From Diaporthe sp. PMI_573 (Eukaryota > Ascomycota > Sordariomycetes > Diaporthales > Diaporthaceae), in NCBI GenBank assembly GCA_021399435.1, contig JAJTUP010000072.1:1-64000 (forward strand): a DNA stretch of 64,000 nt, written 5' to 3'. Within the stretch, counting starts at the first letter, position 1, and every line of letters begins with the position of its first letter. Shown one piece after another: positions 11,001 through 20,269 of the stretch. A program made the position numbers and the translations under genes. The notes below the pieces were generated by a model, which was given only the letters and a program-made list of their open reading frames with translations, made no database searches and was not told the DNA's origin.

Positions 11001-12596
11001 GGATGTTCTTGTCCGATGTCTCGATCTTCAGTCGAGCGGGGAGTGAAAACGGGGAGGACTGCGGCGGTGTATCTCCTTTTCCCGATCCCCCCCGGGAGCG
11101 GGCTGCATCGCGGCCCGGCTGCTCCACAATGGTGAGATTGATGTAGCACTGATCCATCGACAGCTGGTCGCCCGAGAGCCGTTCGATCTTGAGCCTGTCC
11201 GCAGTATAGTGGTTCTTACGGATCCGGGCGTCCGGGCCTGGAGAAATTGTTAGCAGGCTGCCTGTCCACAGCTACGCAATCTGACGGTATACGTCTGGCA
11301 ACGCCTAATCACAGAAGCGCGTATCGACACTTTAGAGGGGCCCTAAAGAAATATATTTGCTAACCCATCTGCAGTGCCTTTTCGGCGAACTCTTTCAGGT
11401 AATGGGACACCCTGTCGAATGCCTGATCTTCCGGCCCCGCAAACTTGTTCAACATTCCGTGTCTGACCGGCAAAGCGGACCGCGGCAAGCTATCAAGGCA
11501 AGCTGAATGTTCCGGGACAAGCTGCTGAAGTCAGCGATTGCAACACGATGATCAAATACCGGTACTGAGTAGCTTACTATACCAGTATCATCGTCGCCAA
11601 GCTCTTTGCGGTATTCAGAAGATAGTTTATTGAGAAACTTCTTGAAGTCGGTTCGGTGCGTTTCGTAGAAGCATCTGATGGGGAGCTTGAACGTATTGGC
11701 CAATTCGCAGAATAGCTGGACAATCTCATCAAGCTGTCTGCGCTCGCCTTCCTTGTTGCTCAGATATTTGATCAGCTCGTCGGCTGTTTCACCACCCATT
11801 GATATTGCTACATTAAGACGCAGCTGCGTGGCGGTCAAGAAGCCGCTGTTGCTACCCCGAAAAGGCGTTCCTAGAAACGCCACGCCGCCCGTCGATTTGA
11901 AGATATGCCGGTGGTTGCTGTGCTCTTCCGATGCCCGGTAGAGTGCCTCCTAGATGTTAGTTCTAGTTCATAAATCCGACCAAGGCTATAGACCTGCCTT
12001 GCAAAGTAATAGGCCACCAAAGCAAGAGGCAACGAAAACGATGGGTCGATTAATACTATCATCCTATTTTCGTGGTTAGATTTATTATCAAGGACAAGAG
12101 CTAAGGGATTTCACCTTCGATCTTCGGATGTGCAATGTTTCCAGCAAATCATCGGCATGGCCAAGCAAACCTTGAGCCGACGCGTCTTGGTGGAAGTTCG
12201 CGTTCCAGTCGTACGTGAAGATGCGAGCATTCGGGATAATAGCGGGAAGCATCTTGCGATCCTTCAACCAGTGGACTTCTCCAGAAGCAGGGTCGCCGTC
12301 CTTCCATGCCACCCACGTTTTCGGCGAGTGAGTATCCAAGCCGTGAATGGCAACGATGCTGGGACCTGTTAGCTGAGTTGGGCAAAGCTGGTATGTGAAT
12401 AGGCTGACTCTATTTCCGTTCTGGTGGAATTATCGCTTCGATCGGGGTATACTTGGTTTAGTCCGAGTTTTCGTTGCTCCGCATTTCCGGACTGTTGGAG
12501 ATTGCTTGGGCTGTTTGGCGACAGCCTCGCCCTCTTGCTTGACCGCGCGTTAGGTGACGTTCCCATGCTGTTTGCCGCCCTCTTGTTTGGCGGCAT
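8026..12596 (-). CDS. NLR: alpha/beta-hydrolase, NACHT, HEAT repeats
   Basis: I propose exons (minus strand) 12596-12453, 12372-12115, 12063-11998, 11946-11578, 11524-11365 and 11237-8026, about 1,402 residues. Exons 2-5 encode a SesB/DUF676-like hydrolase: IVAIHGLDTHSPKTW, PNARIFTYDW, PIVFVASCFGGLLL (Cys where Ser is usual in GxSxG), VAFLGTPFRGS, and LVPEHSACL, MLNKFAGPED late in the fold. The last exon opens with the linker YTADRLKIERLSG, then a NACHT domain with Walker A GRAGVGKTT (about residue 439), Walker B TLFVLDGLDEVSEG and LTYQEYFAAKYF, then 11 HEAT repeats and a 77-residue tail. Introns 2-5 have clear branch and splice signals and keep frame; the intron-3 donor may be GC. The exon 1/2 boundary is the weak point. 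Proteins of this architecture act in fungal nonself recognition and regulated cell death; the role here is inferred. Confidence 0.88.
8260..9348 (-). repeat. Eleven tandem 99-bp units encoding HEAT repeats
   Basis: Eleven contiguous 99-bp units, each coding 33 residues beginning LSDELVSAVARRLDD, followed by a degenerate twelfth start (LSDKLLSAVL). Units differ essentially at residue positions 16-19, 22, 26 and 29; for example the units at 8260-8358 and 8854-8952 differ by one base. Because the unit is a multiple of three and GC-rich, other frames also stay open, but only the minus-strand frame continuing from the NACHT domain is meaningful. Positions 22, 26 and 29 fall on one face of the predicted second helix. 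Confidence 0.95.
11998..12063 (-). other. NLR exon carrying the nucleophile elbow; possible GC-AG intron after it
   Basis: This 66-bp exon encodes 22 residues ending GLLLCK. It follows an intron with GTGAAA donor, CTAAC branch and TAG acceptor. The next exon reads ALYRASEE, which joins perfectly to ...LLLCK only if the donor is GC (AAG|GCAGGT) and the acceptor is GGAG at 11947. A GT donor four bases later would break the frame with either acceptor. Confidence 0.6.
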
Positions 12597-13327
12597 GTTA
12601 AGTGACGTTCCCGTGCTGCTGGCAGGATAAGTCCAAGCGTTCAAGCTGAAGCGAACAAGGGGAGGATTGGCTAGAGGGACTCTCACATTCTCAAGGTGCG
12701 AAGACCTGTGACTAAGGCTCGACAACGAATACTTTCTGGTGGCAGAATGATGAAATGTTTGCTAAGGATGATAATATAAGGGAGATGTAGCCCTAAGTGG
12801 TTGTCGTGACTTCTTCCGATGGCTTAGGTGATAGGTTAGCAAGGTCAACAAGGCATGCGCGAAGGATGGGAGTGATGACCCTTGAAACATGACGCGGGCG
12901 GCCCTTGCTCAGCCGTACGTGATTCAGGCGCCAGAAAAACAGGCGGTCATCCCTCTGGCGGGGCTCAACGCCACCGGCGCTTAAAACATCTGAAATATAT
13001 TATCTGGAACATCGTCGACCAATGAATCCTTACGTGACATTGCCTTACATGCTGGCGATCAGGCATTATTGTCCAATAGCCCTGCGGCTCGCCCTGTTTA
13101 TTTGGCCGACACCCCGCTCCGCCACACCACTCATGCACGAAACACTTCTTGTACAGCACTTGCAGGTTGCCTGCTGGAGGTGTACAAATCCAAGTATTTA
13201 TCAAGCGATGAAATAAACATGGAGATAACAGTTGAGATAAGACTATGCATCCAGCAGTAGTAAGGTCGTGTCACAAGGAATCGCCTTTCATCTTCTGCGG
13301 CCTGGCCTCAAGCTTGGATAGATCAGA
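12597..13327. promoter_or_regulatory. Shared NLR/HET intergenic region
   Basis: The NLR (minus) and HET gene (plus) diverge from this 731-bp stretch, which should hold both promoters. No gene is visible in it. No individual element could be assigned with confidence. Confidence 0.5.
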
Positions 13328-15211
13328 ATGGGTGATCCTCGACCTTACGCGTACAGCCCTTTGGTAGCAAACTCCATCCGGCTCCTTAGCCTCCGCACCA
13401 CGGACGGCTCTTCTAGCACGCTCAAGACAATCAATCTCAATAAGGCACCGCCGTACTTTGCTCTTAGCTACGCCTGGGGCGTACAGACCAGAGATGTACC
13501 TTTAAAGGTAAACGGCCAAATGCTCTCCGTGAGCTCAAGCCTGGCCGACGCCATTCGGCGATTGCAGGAGTTGGCAGTGGATGATTCTGCGTTGGACAAC
13601 CGCGTCCAATGGGTGTGGATTGACAAGATATGCATCAATCAAGACGACCTCTCGGAGCGGTCTAAACAGGTTCAGATGATGAATTCAATCTACTCTCAAG
13701 CAATTAGGACGCTGATCTGGCTCGGACCTGACTGTGATGCATGCTCTGCGGCGTGGCGATTGATTGATCAGATATATGGCGTCTTCCGGAGAGAAAGTCC
13801 ACGTGCCAGGTTCGCGGCTGACATCCCTTTCCGGTTGTATTCAGATCAAAATCACGCTGCTTCGGGCCTCCCGGGATGGGACCACGAACTGTGGCGGCAC
13901 CTGAGGAGGCTGTTCGAACTGCCGTGGTTCACGAGGACATGGATCATCCAAGAGGTGGCTCTCTCGCGAGACGATCCGATCCTTCTCCACGGGCAGCACG
14001 GATATCCATGGCATCGTCTTGGATGGGCGTCCTCCTGGCTGCGGCGTAGCGGATATCTGCGACTGGCCCAGATTCCCAACAGGATGCAGAACGTCGACAC
14101 AATATCGAACATCCGGCGGTCGGGAGCCTGTTGGCGCCTGGACGCGTTGCTGGTCACAACTTCTATAAAGTGTCACGCCACGGACCAGAGGGATAAGGTC
14201 TACGGCCTACTCGGCTTGGCTGCGGAGAACCAAGATCCTCCGTACACGTGCGAGGCGTTGCGTCCCAATTACGAGCTCGATGTCGGCGAAGTATACACGA
14301 AAGTCGCGCGCTTCCTCCTCCGGGAATCCAAGTCACTTTCCGTTCTGACGCGCGCGAGCGGAGTGTCCGGGGACGTGTCTCGGGCTCAGCGCAAGCACCA
14401 GTCCGAGCTGCTACCCTCGTGGGTTCCGAACTGGTGCGACTATTCGGTCGTGGAGAGGGAGGTCGCGAAGAGCCTTTCCTGGCTTTCCCATCCAGGCACG
14501 GCAGACGCGGTGACGCTGGGGTTTCCGGAGCATTATAACGCTTCCGCCGGGCTCCCCGTCAAGCTCTTTGAGTCCTCGAGTCCGTCCGTGCTCAGACTGA
14601 GCGGCCTGAAGGCCGACGCTGTCGTCAGCGCAATCCAATTCGGCGACAAACTGCAGTCGTTCGGAGGATGTGCTCGCGGCCCTCCACTCCTACAGCTTTG
14701 GAAGGCGGCACTTCCGTTCCGGCCAGAAGGGAGGGCCCTCACGGACTGGATAGCCTCCTGGGTCAAGGCCACAACGGCAGAGCAACACCTCCTCGGCGGG
14801 AGAACAGCGGAGCAAAATGTAAGGGACGGCTCGGCGTACTTGCACAATCTCTTGTCCAGCAGCGAGTATCGGCAGTCATACCCCGCCGGCGACCAAGCCA
14901 TTATGGGGCCGCTGAGCGAGCTGTCGATGGGTGGCGATCCTGAGATCTACGCCGCGTTGGCCGGCAATTTTTGCCTCAACAGGAAGTTCGTCGTGACTCG
15001 TGAGGGACGTATGGGGATCGGTCCGACGGGCACGCAGCCGGGAGACTTGATCTCCGTGATTTTTGGGGGAGGAGTGCCATACATTCTCCGAATGCAGGAG
15101 AGCGGTTTCCTCTTTGTCGGGGAGTCATACGTCCATGGACTCATGGGTGGCGAGGCAGTTCAAGCGTGGCAGCGAGGCGAACTAGCGGAGGAGATGCTCG
15201 AGTTACGATAA
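13328..15211 (+). CDS. HET-domain protein
   Basis: An uninterrupted 627-residue protein. The N-terminal HET domain (PF06985) is complete by eye: YFALSYAWG near residue 44, WVWIDKICINQDDLSERSKQ near 96-115, an IYSQAIRTLIWLG block near 125, WFTRTWIIQEVALS near 202, then the downstream ATDQRDKVYGLLGLA block typical of HET proteins near 285. The long C-terminal half has no domain I recognise, ending in a Gly-rich segment around GDLISVIFGGGVPYIL. HET domains are structurally related to TIR domains and trigger heterokaryon-incompatibility cell death in fungi. It is divergently arranged with the NLR, consistent with a linked recognition/effector pair, although HET genes are numerous and neighbourhood alone is not proof. 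Confidence 0.92.
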   Translation: MGDPRPYAYSPLVANSIRLLSLRTTDGSSSTLKTINLNKAPPYFALSYAWGVQTRDVPLKVNGQMLSVSSSLADAIRRLQELAVDDSALDNRVQWVWIDKICINQDDLSERSKQVQMMNSIYSQAIRTLIWLGPDCDACSAAWRLIDQIYGVFRRESPRARFAADIPFRLYSDQNHAASGLPGWDHELWRHLRRLFELPWFTRTWIIQEVALSRDDPILLHGQHGYPWHRLGWASSWLRRSGYLRLAQIPNRMQNVDTISNIRRSGACWRLDALLVTTSIKCHATDQRDKVYGLLGLAAENQDPPYTCEALRPNYELDVGEVYTKVARFLLRESKSLSVLTRASGVSGDVSRAQRKHQSELLPSWVPNWCDYSVVEREVAKSLSWLSHPGTADAVTLGFPEHYNASAGLPVKLFESSSPSVLRLSGLKADAVVSAIQFGDKLQSFGGCARGPPLLQLWKAALPFRPEGRALTDWIASWVKATTAEQHLLGGRTAEQNVRDGSAYLHNLLSSSEYRQSYPAGDQAIMGPLSELSMGGDPEIYAALAGNFCLNRKFVVTREGRMGIGPTGTQPGDLISVIFGGGVPYILRMQESGFLFVGESYVHGLMGGEAVQAWQRGELAEEMLELR

Positions 15212-15953
15212 GTTCATGACAGAAAACAGCAGATGTAATGCATTTTTGCCGATGGAGGGGGTTTACCTGTGGATGCGGTGAGGCAGGGCGCTATACAGGA
15301 CCGCGATTGCTGCGGTTCCCTAGCGCTACGTCGCGGCGTGCAGCTGTCGGGAATTCTGTGCACGCTTGCGGGCATCTGGGGCTGGAAGCGACAGTGTCCG
15401 CGGTCATCTCCCACGTGCGGACTGCATCAAGCTCGCCGTGACGGCCGAAGGGCAAGAGATGGTGCGTGATCCAAGAGAGGGCAAGGCACACAACTCCGTG
15501 ACGACGAGACCGGTGCGATCGGGCGTCCCTGAGCGTAACTATCCAAGCCCCACAGCGTTACGGCGCAGTGCTTCCACAGCCAATCATCTCGCTTCCTCCC
15601 GCCGACTGCGACCGTGGCTGCGGCGCTGACCCCGGACAGGCAGCGAGCGGTGCGGCAAGGCGTGATGATAACTGCTCCAAACGCGTGCTGCCATGCAGCA
15701 CGGCTCCTGACAACACCAGACCGGGCGCGCTGGGCGAACACGACCCATCCAGCATACCCGTCAACAGCGTCGGGTCGCGTCAACACGGAAACAGCGTGTC
15801 TCTAGATGCTCCGTGCCAACAAAAGACAACAGAAACGGAGGACATGCGGTAAAGCAACGGAGTCAAGTCTCCATCCATGGTTATGGGCTGGCCGTCCGGC
15901 TAACAAGTTACGCACAGTCACCTCCATTTTCCATCTGGCTGGAAGACTGAGGC
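15212..15953. other. Intergenic, no gene seen
   Basis: About 740 bp between the HET stop and the second hAT copy. The short open frames on both strands are low-complexity and Ser/Arg/Pro-rich, without motifs; I see no supported feature. Confidence 0.5.
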
Positions 15954-16043
15954 CAGTGTGGCTAACAATCAATCGAGTTCAATTTCGGCCCTCAAACTCA
16001 GTGTGGCTAACAATCAATCGAGTTCAATTTCGGCCCTCAAACT
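15954..16043. repeat. 45-bp duplicated terminus of hAT copy 2
   Basis: The terminal sequence starting CAGTGTGGCTAACAATCAAT is present twice head-to-tail (15954-15998 and 15999-16043), so the element has two alternative 3' ends. Neither has a matching target duplication at the other side. Confidence 0.85.
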
Positions 16044-16136
16044 CGATTGATTGAACCTATCTCAGCTCGATTGAAGCTTGACTTGACTAATCAGCGACCT
16101 CGATTGATAACTTGTCAAGTACTTGATATACTATGC

Positions 16137-18147
16137 CTAATCAGGTAATTTGTATAGACCTCTTGGTGTAGAAATCCCGCGCAAGATCTTTGAAGTAATC
16201 CAATTCTTCTGTATCATCTCAGCTTCAACTGTGTCATCGCCGAGGCCGTTGCGCTTGTCAGTGATGAGCTCACTACCGTCAGAGAATACGCGCTCTGGCT
16301 CTGCGCTCATCGCTGGCGTGCTGAAGATGTTAAGAGCAAGTTTGCTGAGAATAGGCCATACGTGGCGTCGGTCCACCCACCACGCCAGAGGATTCTTAAC
16401 GGTCATGTCATCCTTCGACGGCACCTGCTTTATCCAGATCTCCCACTCAGTCTCCACCTTCCTCCTCTTGCCACGGCGTGGTCGATCTGTTGTATGGCCC
16501 CAAGCATCGAATTCGTCATCGATTGTCGGCGAGGAAGAAGGAGAGGTCTCGGCTTGGTCGACGTGCTCAGTGGCCACCGTCGTTGCCCTCGCTATCTGCA
16601 CGGCTTTGTAGTCGCTTCGTGAGTCGCTCGAAAGGCTGCAGGAGCTTATAGAAGAGCTCAAGCTCGTGCCAATCAGCCTCGGCGAGGAAGTCATTCTTGT
16701 GCTTGTCGTTTTTATCTGGAGGCTTCCACTGCGCCTGGTAGAGATCGATGGCAGGGCGACACTTAAGAGCACGCTCGATCATGTAATATGTCGCGTTCCA
16801 TCGAATGCCACCGTCATTGAGGAGCACGCCGACGAAGAGATTGCCGTCGCTCGTCTTCGTGACGCGCATGCGAGCTCTCAACACCTCGCGACGCGCGTCG
16901 TTGCGATTAATGTAGATAACGAGGTTGTGCAGCTTGCCAATGACGCCTTTGAGGCTCCAGAGAGCTACACGCTGCTCCTCCGAAGCCTCAGTAAGATTCT
17001 TCTCCCATGCGCTGATGCCTTCGCCAAATAAGAGAGCCTTAACGACGAGATTAATAATATGGCCGATACAGCGAATACGGTCTGCTTCTGGATCGATCGA
17101 GGAGAAGGAACGCTGTAACGCTTCGAGGCATTTGTCGTTATCACCAGCGTTATCCATAACGAAGGAGCCGAGCTTCTCGCCGATGCTGTATTGTAGAATT
17201 ACTGGCTTTACCAGGCCTGCGAGGTCGTCGCCGGTGTGACCGCCATAACGTCGTGGGAAGCCGAGGAGGAGTGTTCGAGGATGACCTTTGCCGTCGACGA
17301 AGTGTGCGCATACAGCGACGTATTCTCTGCGATTGTGAGCTCGCCATCCATCGATCGAGAGGTTGATGTTGCTGAGTGCAGACTGCACCAATTCGATGAT
17401 GAATGGCAAGCGTGCTGCCATCGAATCCTTCACCCACTGCGAGAGCGTTGAGTGATGCGTTGGCAACAGGCGTGCGAGCGAAGGCTTGCCGTATGTGAGT
17501 AAATCAGTGGTCGCCTCGTCCGTGACTTCTCGGTAGCTGAGGCGTAGCTTGATGGCCCAGTCAATAAGCTTTTGCTTATATTCATCCTCATTAAATGGCA
17601 TGACGAGCTGGAAGACTTCTGCGGCGTTGTTGGCGTCGATATCGTCGTCATCGATGGTCGAATTCGAAGGCCTTTTGATATTGTGGAACTCTATAAGATG
17701 CTGGATTGCAGCAGTCGTCGATTCTGCAGCAAATAGCTGACTGATATACCGCTTCTTGGTATGGCAATCGGCGCAGAGGAAGTACTTGTCATTACTATGC
17801 TCCAGCTCGGCTCCATATGAATAGGTCCATGAGACCTTTACTCGTCTGCCCACGCTCCTCTTGTCCCGTATGCGATATTGTATACCCTTGAGAATCGTGC
17901 CATCGTGCCGCCGAAGCACGCCCCAATCAATTGGGAACGAGAGAGAGTGTGGAGGGCAGGTAGATCGATGGAGAGATTGCTCTACATCTGACGTTTGCTC
18001 GGTCGACAATAGCAGCTCGTTTGGGTCAGTAGATTGCCTTGAAGAAGACATCGTAGATAAGCTTCGAGTACTTGATGGCCGACTTGGGCCCCAGAACGCG
18101 TGTAGCGACATAATAACGCGTCGATTCGACGGGTTGTTGATTGACAT
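16137..18147 (-). pseudogene. hAT transposase copy 2, internally deleted
   Basis: The same two frames as copy 1: residues 1-526 from the ATG at 18147 to a stop at 16567 (BED-like finger and RNase H-like core), then the hAT dimerisation domain in a second frame ending at 16137. The translations match copy 1 throughout, including the out-of-frame internal junction. The product should lack a functional C-terminal dimerisation domain, so transposition would require a complete relative elsewhere. Confidence 0.8.
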
Positions 18148-18289
18148 TTGATGGAGAAAGAGTAGGGTTTTATTTCGCCCGGGGGCACACCTAGTTTGCG
18201 CAGCTTAGATAATTAGTTCTAAGCGATGTAATTGGCTAATTAGCGATATCAAGGGTATCCTCTCCTAGCCTTCCTAAATAAGTAATTAT

Positions 18290-18433
18290 TGGCATCAAGT
18301 ACTTGACAACTTGACACTCCTTTAACTTGATTGATTGATGACAACCCTTAAACTTGACTTGAGAACTTGACTTGACGAGAAGTCGAACTTGATTGAGAAT
18401 TGTCAAGTTCGAGCTTGATTGTTAGCCACACTG
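18290..18433. repeat. hAT copy 2 5' subterminal repeats and TIR
   Basis: Dense short repeats of CTTGACTTGA/TCAAGT type (for example around 18296-18312 and 18354-18415) lead into the terminal GTTAGCCACACTG. They correspond to probable transposase-binding sites and are missing from copy 1. Confidence 0.6.
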
Positions 18434-18488
18434 CTTCTTTCTACAACATCATCTTCTTAGCAAGTCTTGGCAGTCTTGGCGGTATTGC

Positions 18489-18508
18489 TGGTCTTACCGG
18501 TAAGACCA
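18489..18508. repeat. 20-bp perfect palindrome
   Basis: tggtcttaccggtaagacca is a perfect palindrome within the noncoding stretch between hAT copy 2 and the Fot1/pogo fragment. It could be part of a terminal structure of an unrecognised element. Confidence 0.6.
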
Positions 18509-18649
18509 TACCGGTTATTATGTAAGCAGCTGGTATGGTAACGTAATCTACCACCAACTCGATCGGACCACCGACTCGATCGCTTTTCCGCCCCGCACCC
18601 CACCATCTTTGACTTCAGGTCCACCTCACAATATAAGAAAACATCCAAT

Positions 18650-19739
18650 CTACTCTAGAGTTATATTAATCGAGACCTTATTACTAGGGCACTTCCTAGC
18701 AGTATGTTCAGTTGAGGCACAAATGCTGCACTTCCATGGTGCACGCTTCCGAACTGGCGGTACAGCTGAGTTTGGTCCATCGGCTCCTCCCCCCTCCACC
18801 CGTACCTCCCGATGAGAGCTCTTTTGAGGGGCCTTCTTGGCCTCAAGCTGACCTATCGCCTCTCCAACTGTCATAGTCCCTCCAGTTGGAGGAAGGCTCG
18901 ACGCTGTGCCCGTTTTTTCTTCTGCCGAGCATTTTCAGCCCGGAGCCGTGAGTTCTCTTCGCTCAAGAGAACAGCGTGATGCATGGCCATCTGGCACCCT
19001 TTGACCATCTTCTGGAATACTCGATCTGTAGGACTAATTGTCTTTTGCCGCTGCTTCCGTATACGTTCGAGCTCAACGATATTTGCTGGAGTTTTGAGGG
19101 GTAATGCTGAACTTGGGGGGGCTGGTAGCTCAGGGGCTGGTGGACTTGGCGTTCGTATGACAATTTGGAGCCGGTCGAGTACCCGACTTGGATCGAGAGG
19201 GACGATTCCAGTTGCTGAAAAGCTGCTTTTGATATTCTTCGAGGTGAAGGTCTTCTTTCGAGCCCCAAGTAAAAGCTCAAGAAAGTTTGGCTTGTCAATA
19301 TGATGAACCCCAACCGCTATCATCGCCTTGACAAGGTCGCCATATGCTCGCTTAAGGACTGAGAAGCAGCCAACATCAAGAGGTTGCGTACGGTGCGATG
19401 AGTGCGGTGGCATAGCCTCAGTGAGAATCAATCGCTCCTTACAGAATCGGTCGAATGCAGCAGTCCGGTGGCTCCCGTGGCCATCAAGAAGGAGAAGTCG
19501 GTACCGACCAACTGTTCGGCTTCGAGTTTGAGGCTCGAAAACCACCTCTGTAAGCCATTCGAGGGTAAGGTCATCTGTTGTCCAGCCGTTATCGCTAACG
19601 GCAACGCGCCAGGTCTTTGGCACCGGAGAGTCTTCGTACCATTTCGATATATGTACCTTGCCGGTGAAAATGATCATTGGATCAAGGCTCCAACCAGCTG
19701 CATTAATACATTCGAAGACAGTAGTCCACTCCCGATTCC
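18650..19739 (-). pseudogene. Fot1/pogo-type transposase, C-terminal part
   Basis: Reading on the minus strand from 19739: GNREWTTVFECINAAGW, then IIFTGKVHISKWYE, the second catalytic Asp block LLLLDGHGSH, and the third PHSSHRTQPLDVGCFSVLKR, as in DDE_1 transposases of the pogo/Fot1 group. A Lys/Arg-rich coiled region follows. The frame ends at 18871 and a -1 shifted frame overlapping by ATGA (18874-18650) carries a CX2CX4HX4C knuckle (CSICASTEHTARKC), the usual C-terminus of these enzymes. The N-terminal DNA-binding part and the first catalytic Asp are absent; the sequence is replaced at 19740 by a piece of hAT DNA. Confidence 0.8.
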
Positions 19740-19743
19740 CAGG

Positions 19744-20269
19744 CTGGTAAAGCCAGTAATTCTACAATACAGCATCGGCGAGAAGCTCGGCTCCTTCGTT
19801 ATGGATAACGCTGGTGATAACGACAAATGCCTCGAAGCGTTACAGCGTTCCTTCTCCTCGATCGATCCAGAAGCAGACCGTATTCGCTGTATCAGCCATA
19901 TTATTAATCTCGTCGTTAAGGCTCTCTTATTTGGCGAAGGCATCAGCGCATGGGAGAAGAATCTTACTGAGGCTTCGGAGGAGCAGCGTGTAGCTCTCTG
20001 GAGCCTCAAAGGCGTCATTGGCAAGCTGCACAACCTCGTTATCTACATTAATCGCAACGACGTGCGTTGCGAGGTGTTGAGAGCTCGCATGCGCGTCACG
20101 AAGACGAGCGACGGCAATCTCTTCGTCGGCGTGCTCCTCAATGACGGTGGCATTCGATGGAACGCGACATATTACATGATCGAGCGTGCTCTTAAGTGTC
20201 GCCCTGCCATCGATCTCTACCAGGCGCAGTGGAAGCCTCCAGATAAAAACGACAAGCACAAGAATGACT
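19744..20269 (+). mobile_element. Internal hAT fragment joined to Fot1/pogo
   Basis: 526 bp matching 2404-2929 of hAT copy 1 with three transitions (19894, 20063, 20068). It includes neither terminal repeat, so it did not arrive by normal transposition. The left junction lies exactly where the Fot1/pogo coding sequence stops; at the right it ends in unrelated sequence with an early stop. Filler insertion during break repair or ectopic recombination would explain it. Confidence 0.88.

Larger units (their letters stand above)
15954..18433 (-). mobile_element. hAT transposon copy 2, both ends present
   Basis: Bounded by CAGTGTGGCTAAC at 15954 and GTTAGCCACACTG at 18421-18433, a 13-bp terminal inverted repeat typical of hAT elements. 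Its body is the reverse complement of 1427-3619. It lies inverted relative to copy 1, with the 3' ends of both copies facing the NLR/HET interval. The flanking octamers (ACTGAGGC left, CTTCTTTC right) do not match, so no target duplication is preserved. Near its 5' side three base differences from copy 1 occur within about 45 bp (near 18137-18178), whereas the rest reads the same in conceptual translation. Confidence 0.88.

Noticed and set aside
12424..12630. Plus-strand open frame opposite the first NLR exon
   Set aside because: The minus strand gives the linker expected before the hydrolase domain; the plus frame has no motif.
13841..14176. Minus-strand frames inside the HET gene
   Set aside because: Shadow of a clearly coding plus-strand HET domain.
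3620..15953. Composite transposon able to move as one unit
   Set aside because: Orientation is suggestive, but no matching outer target duplications exist and the left copy lacks its outer end; reported only as a bracketed interval.
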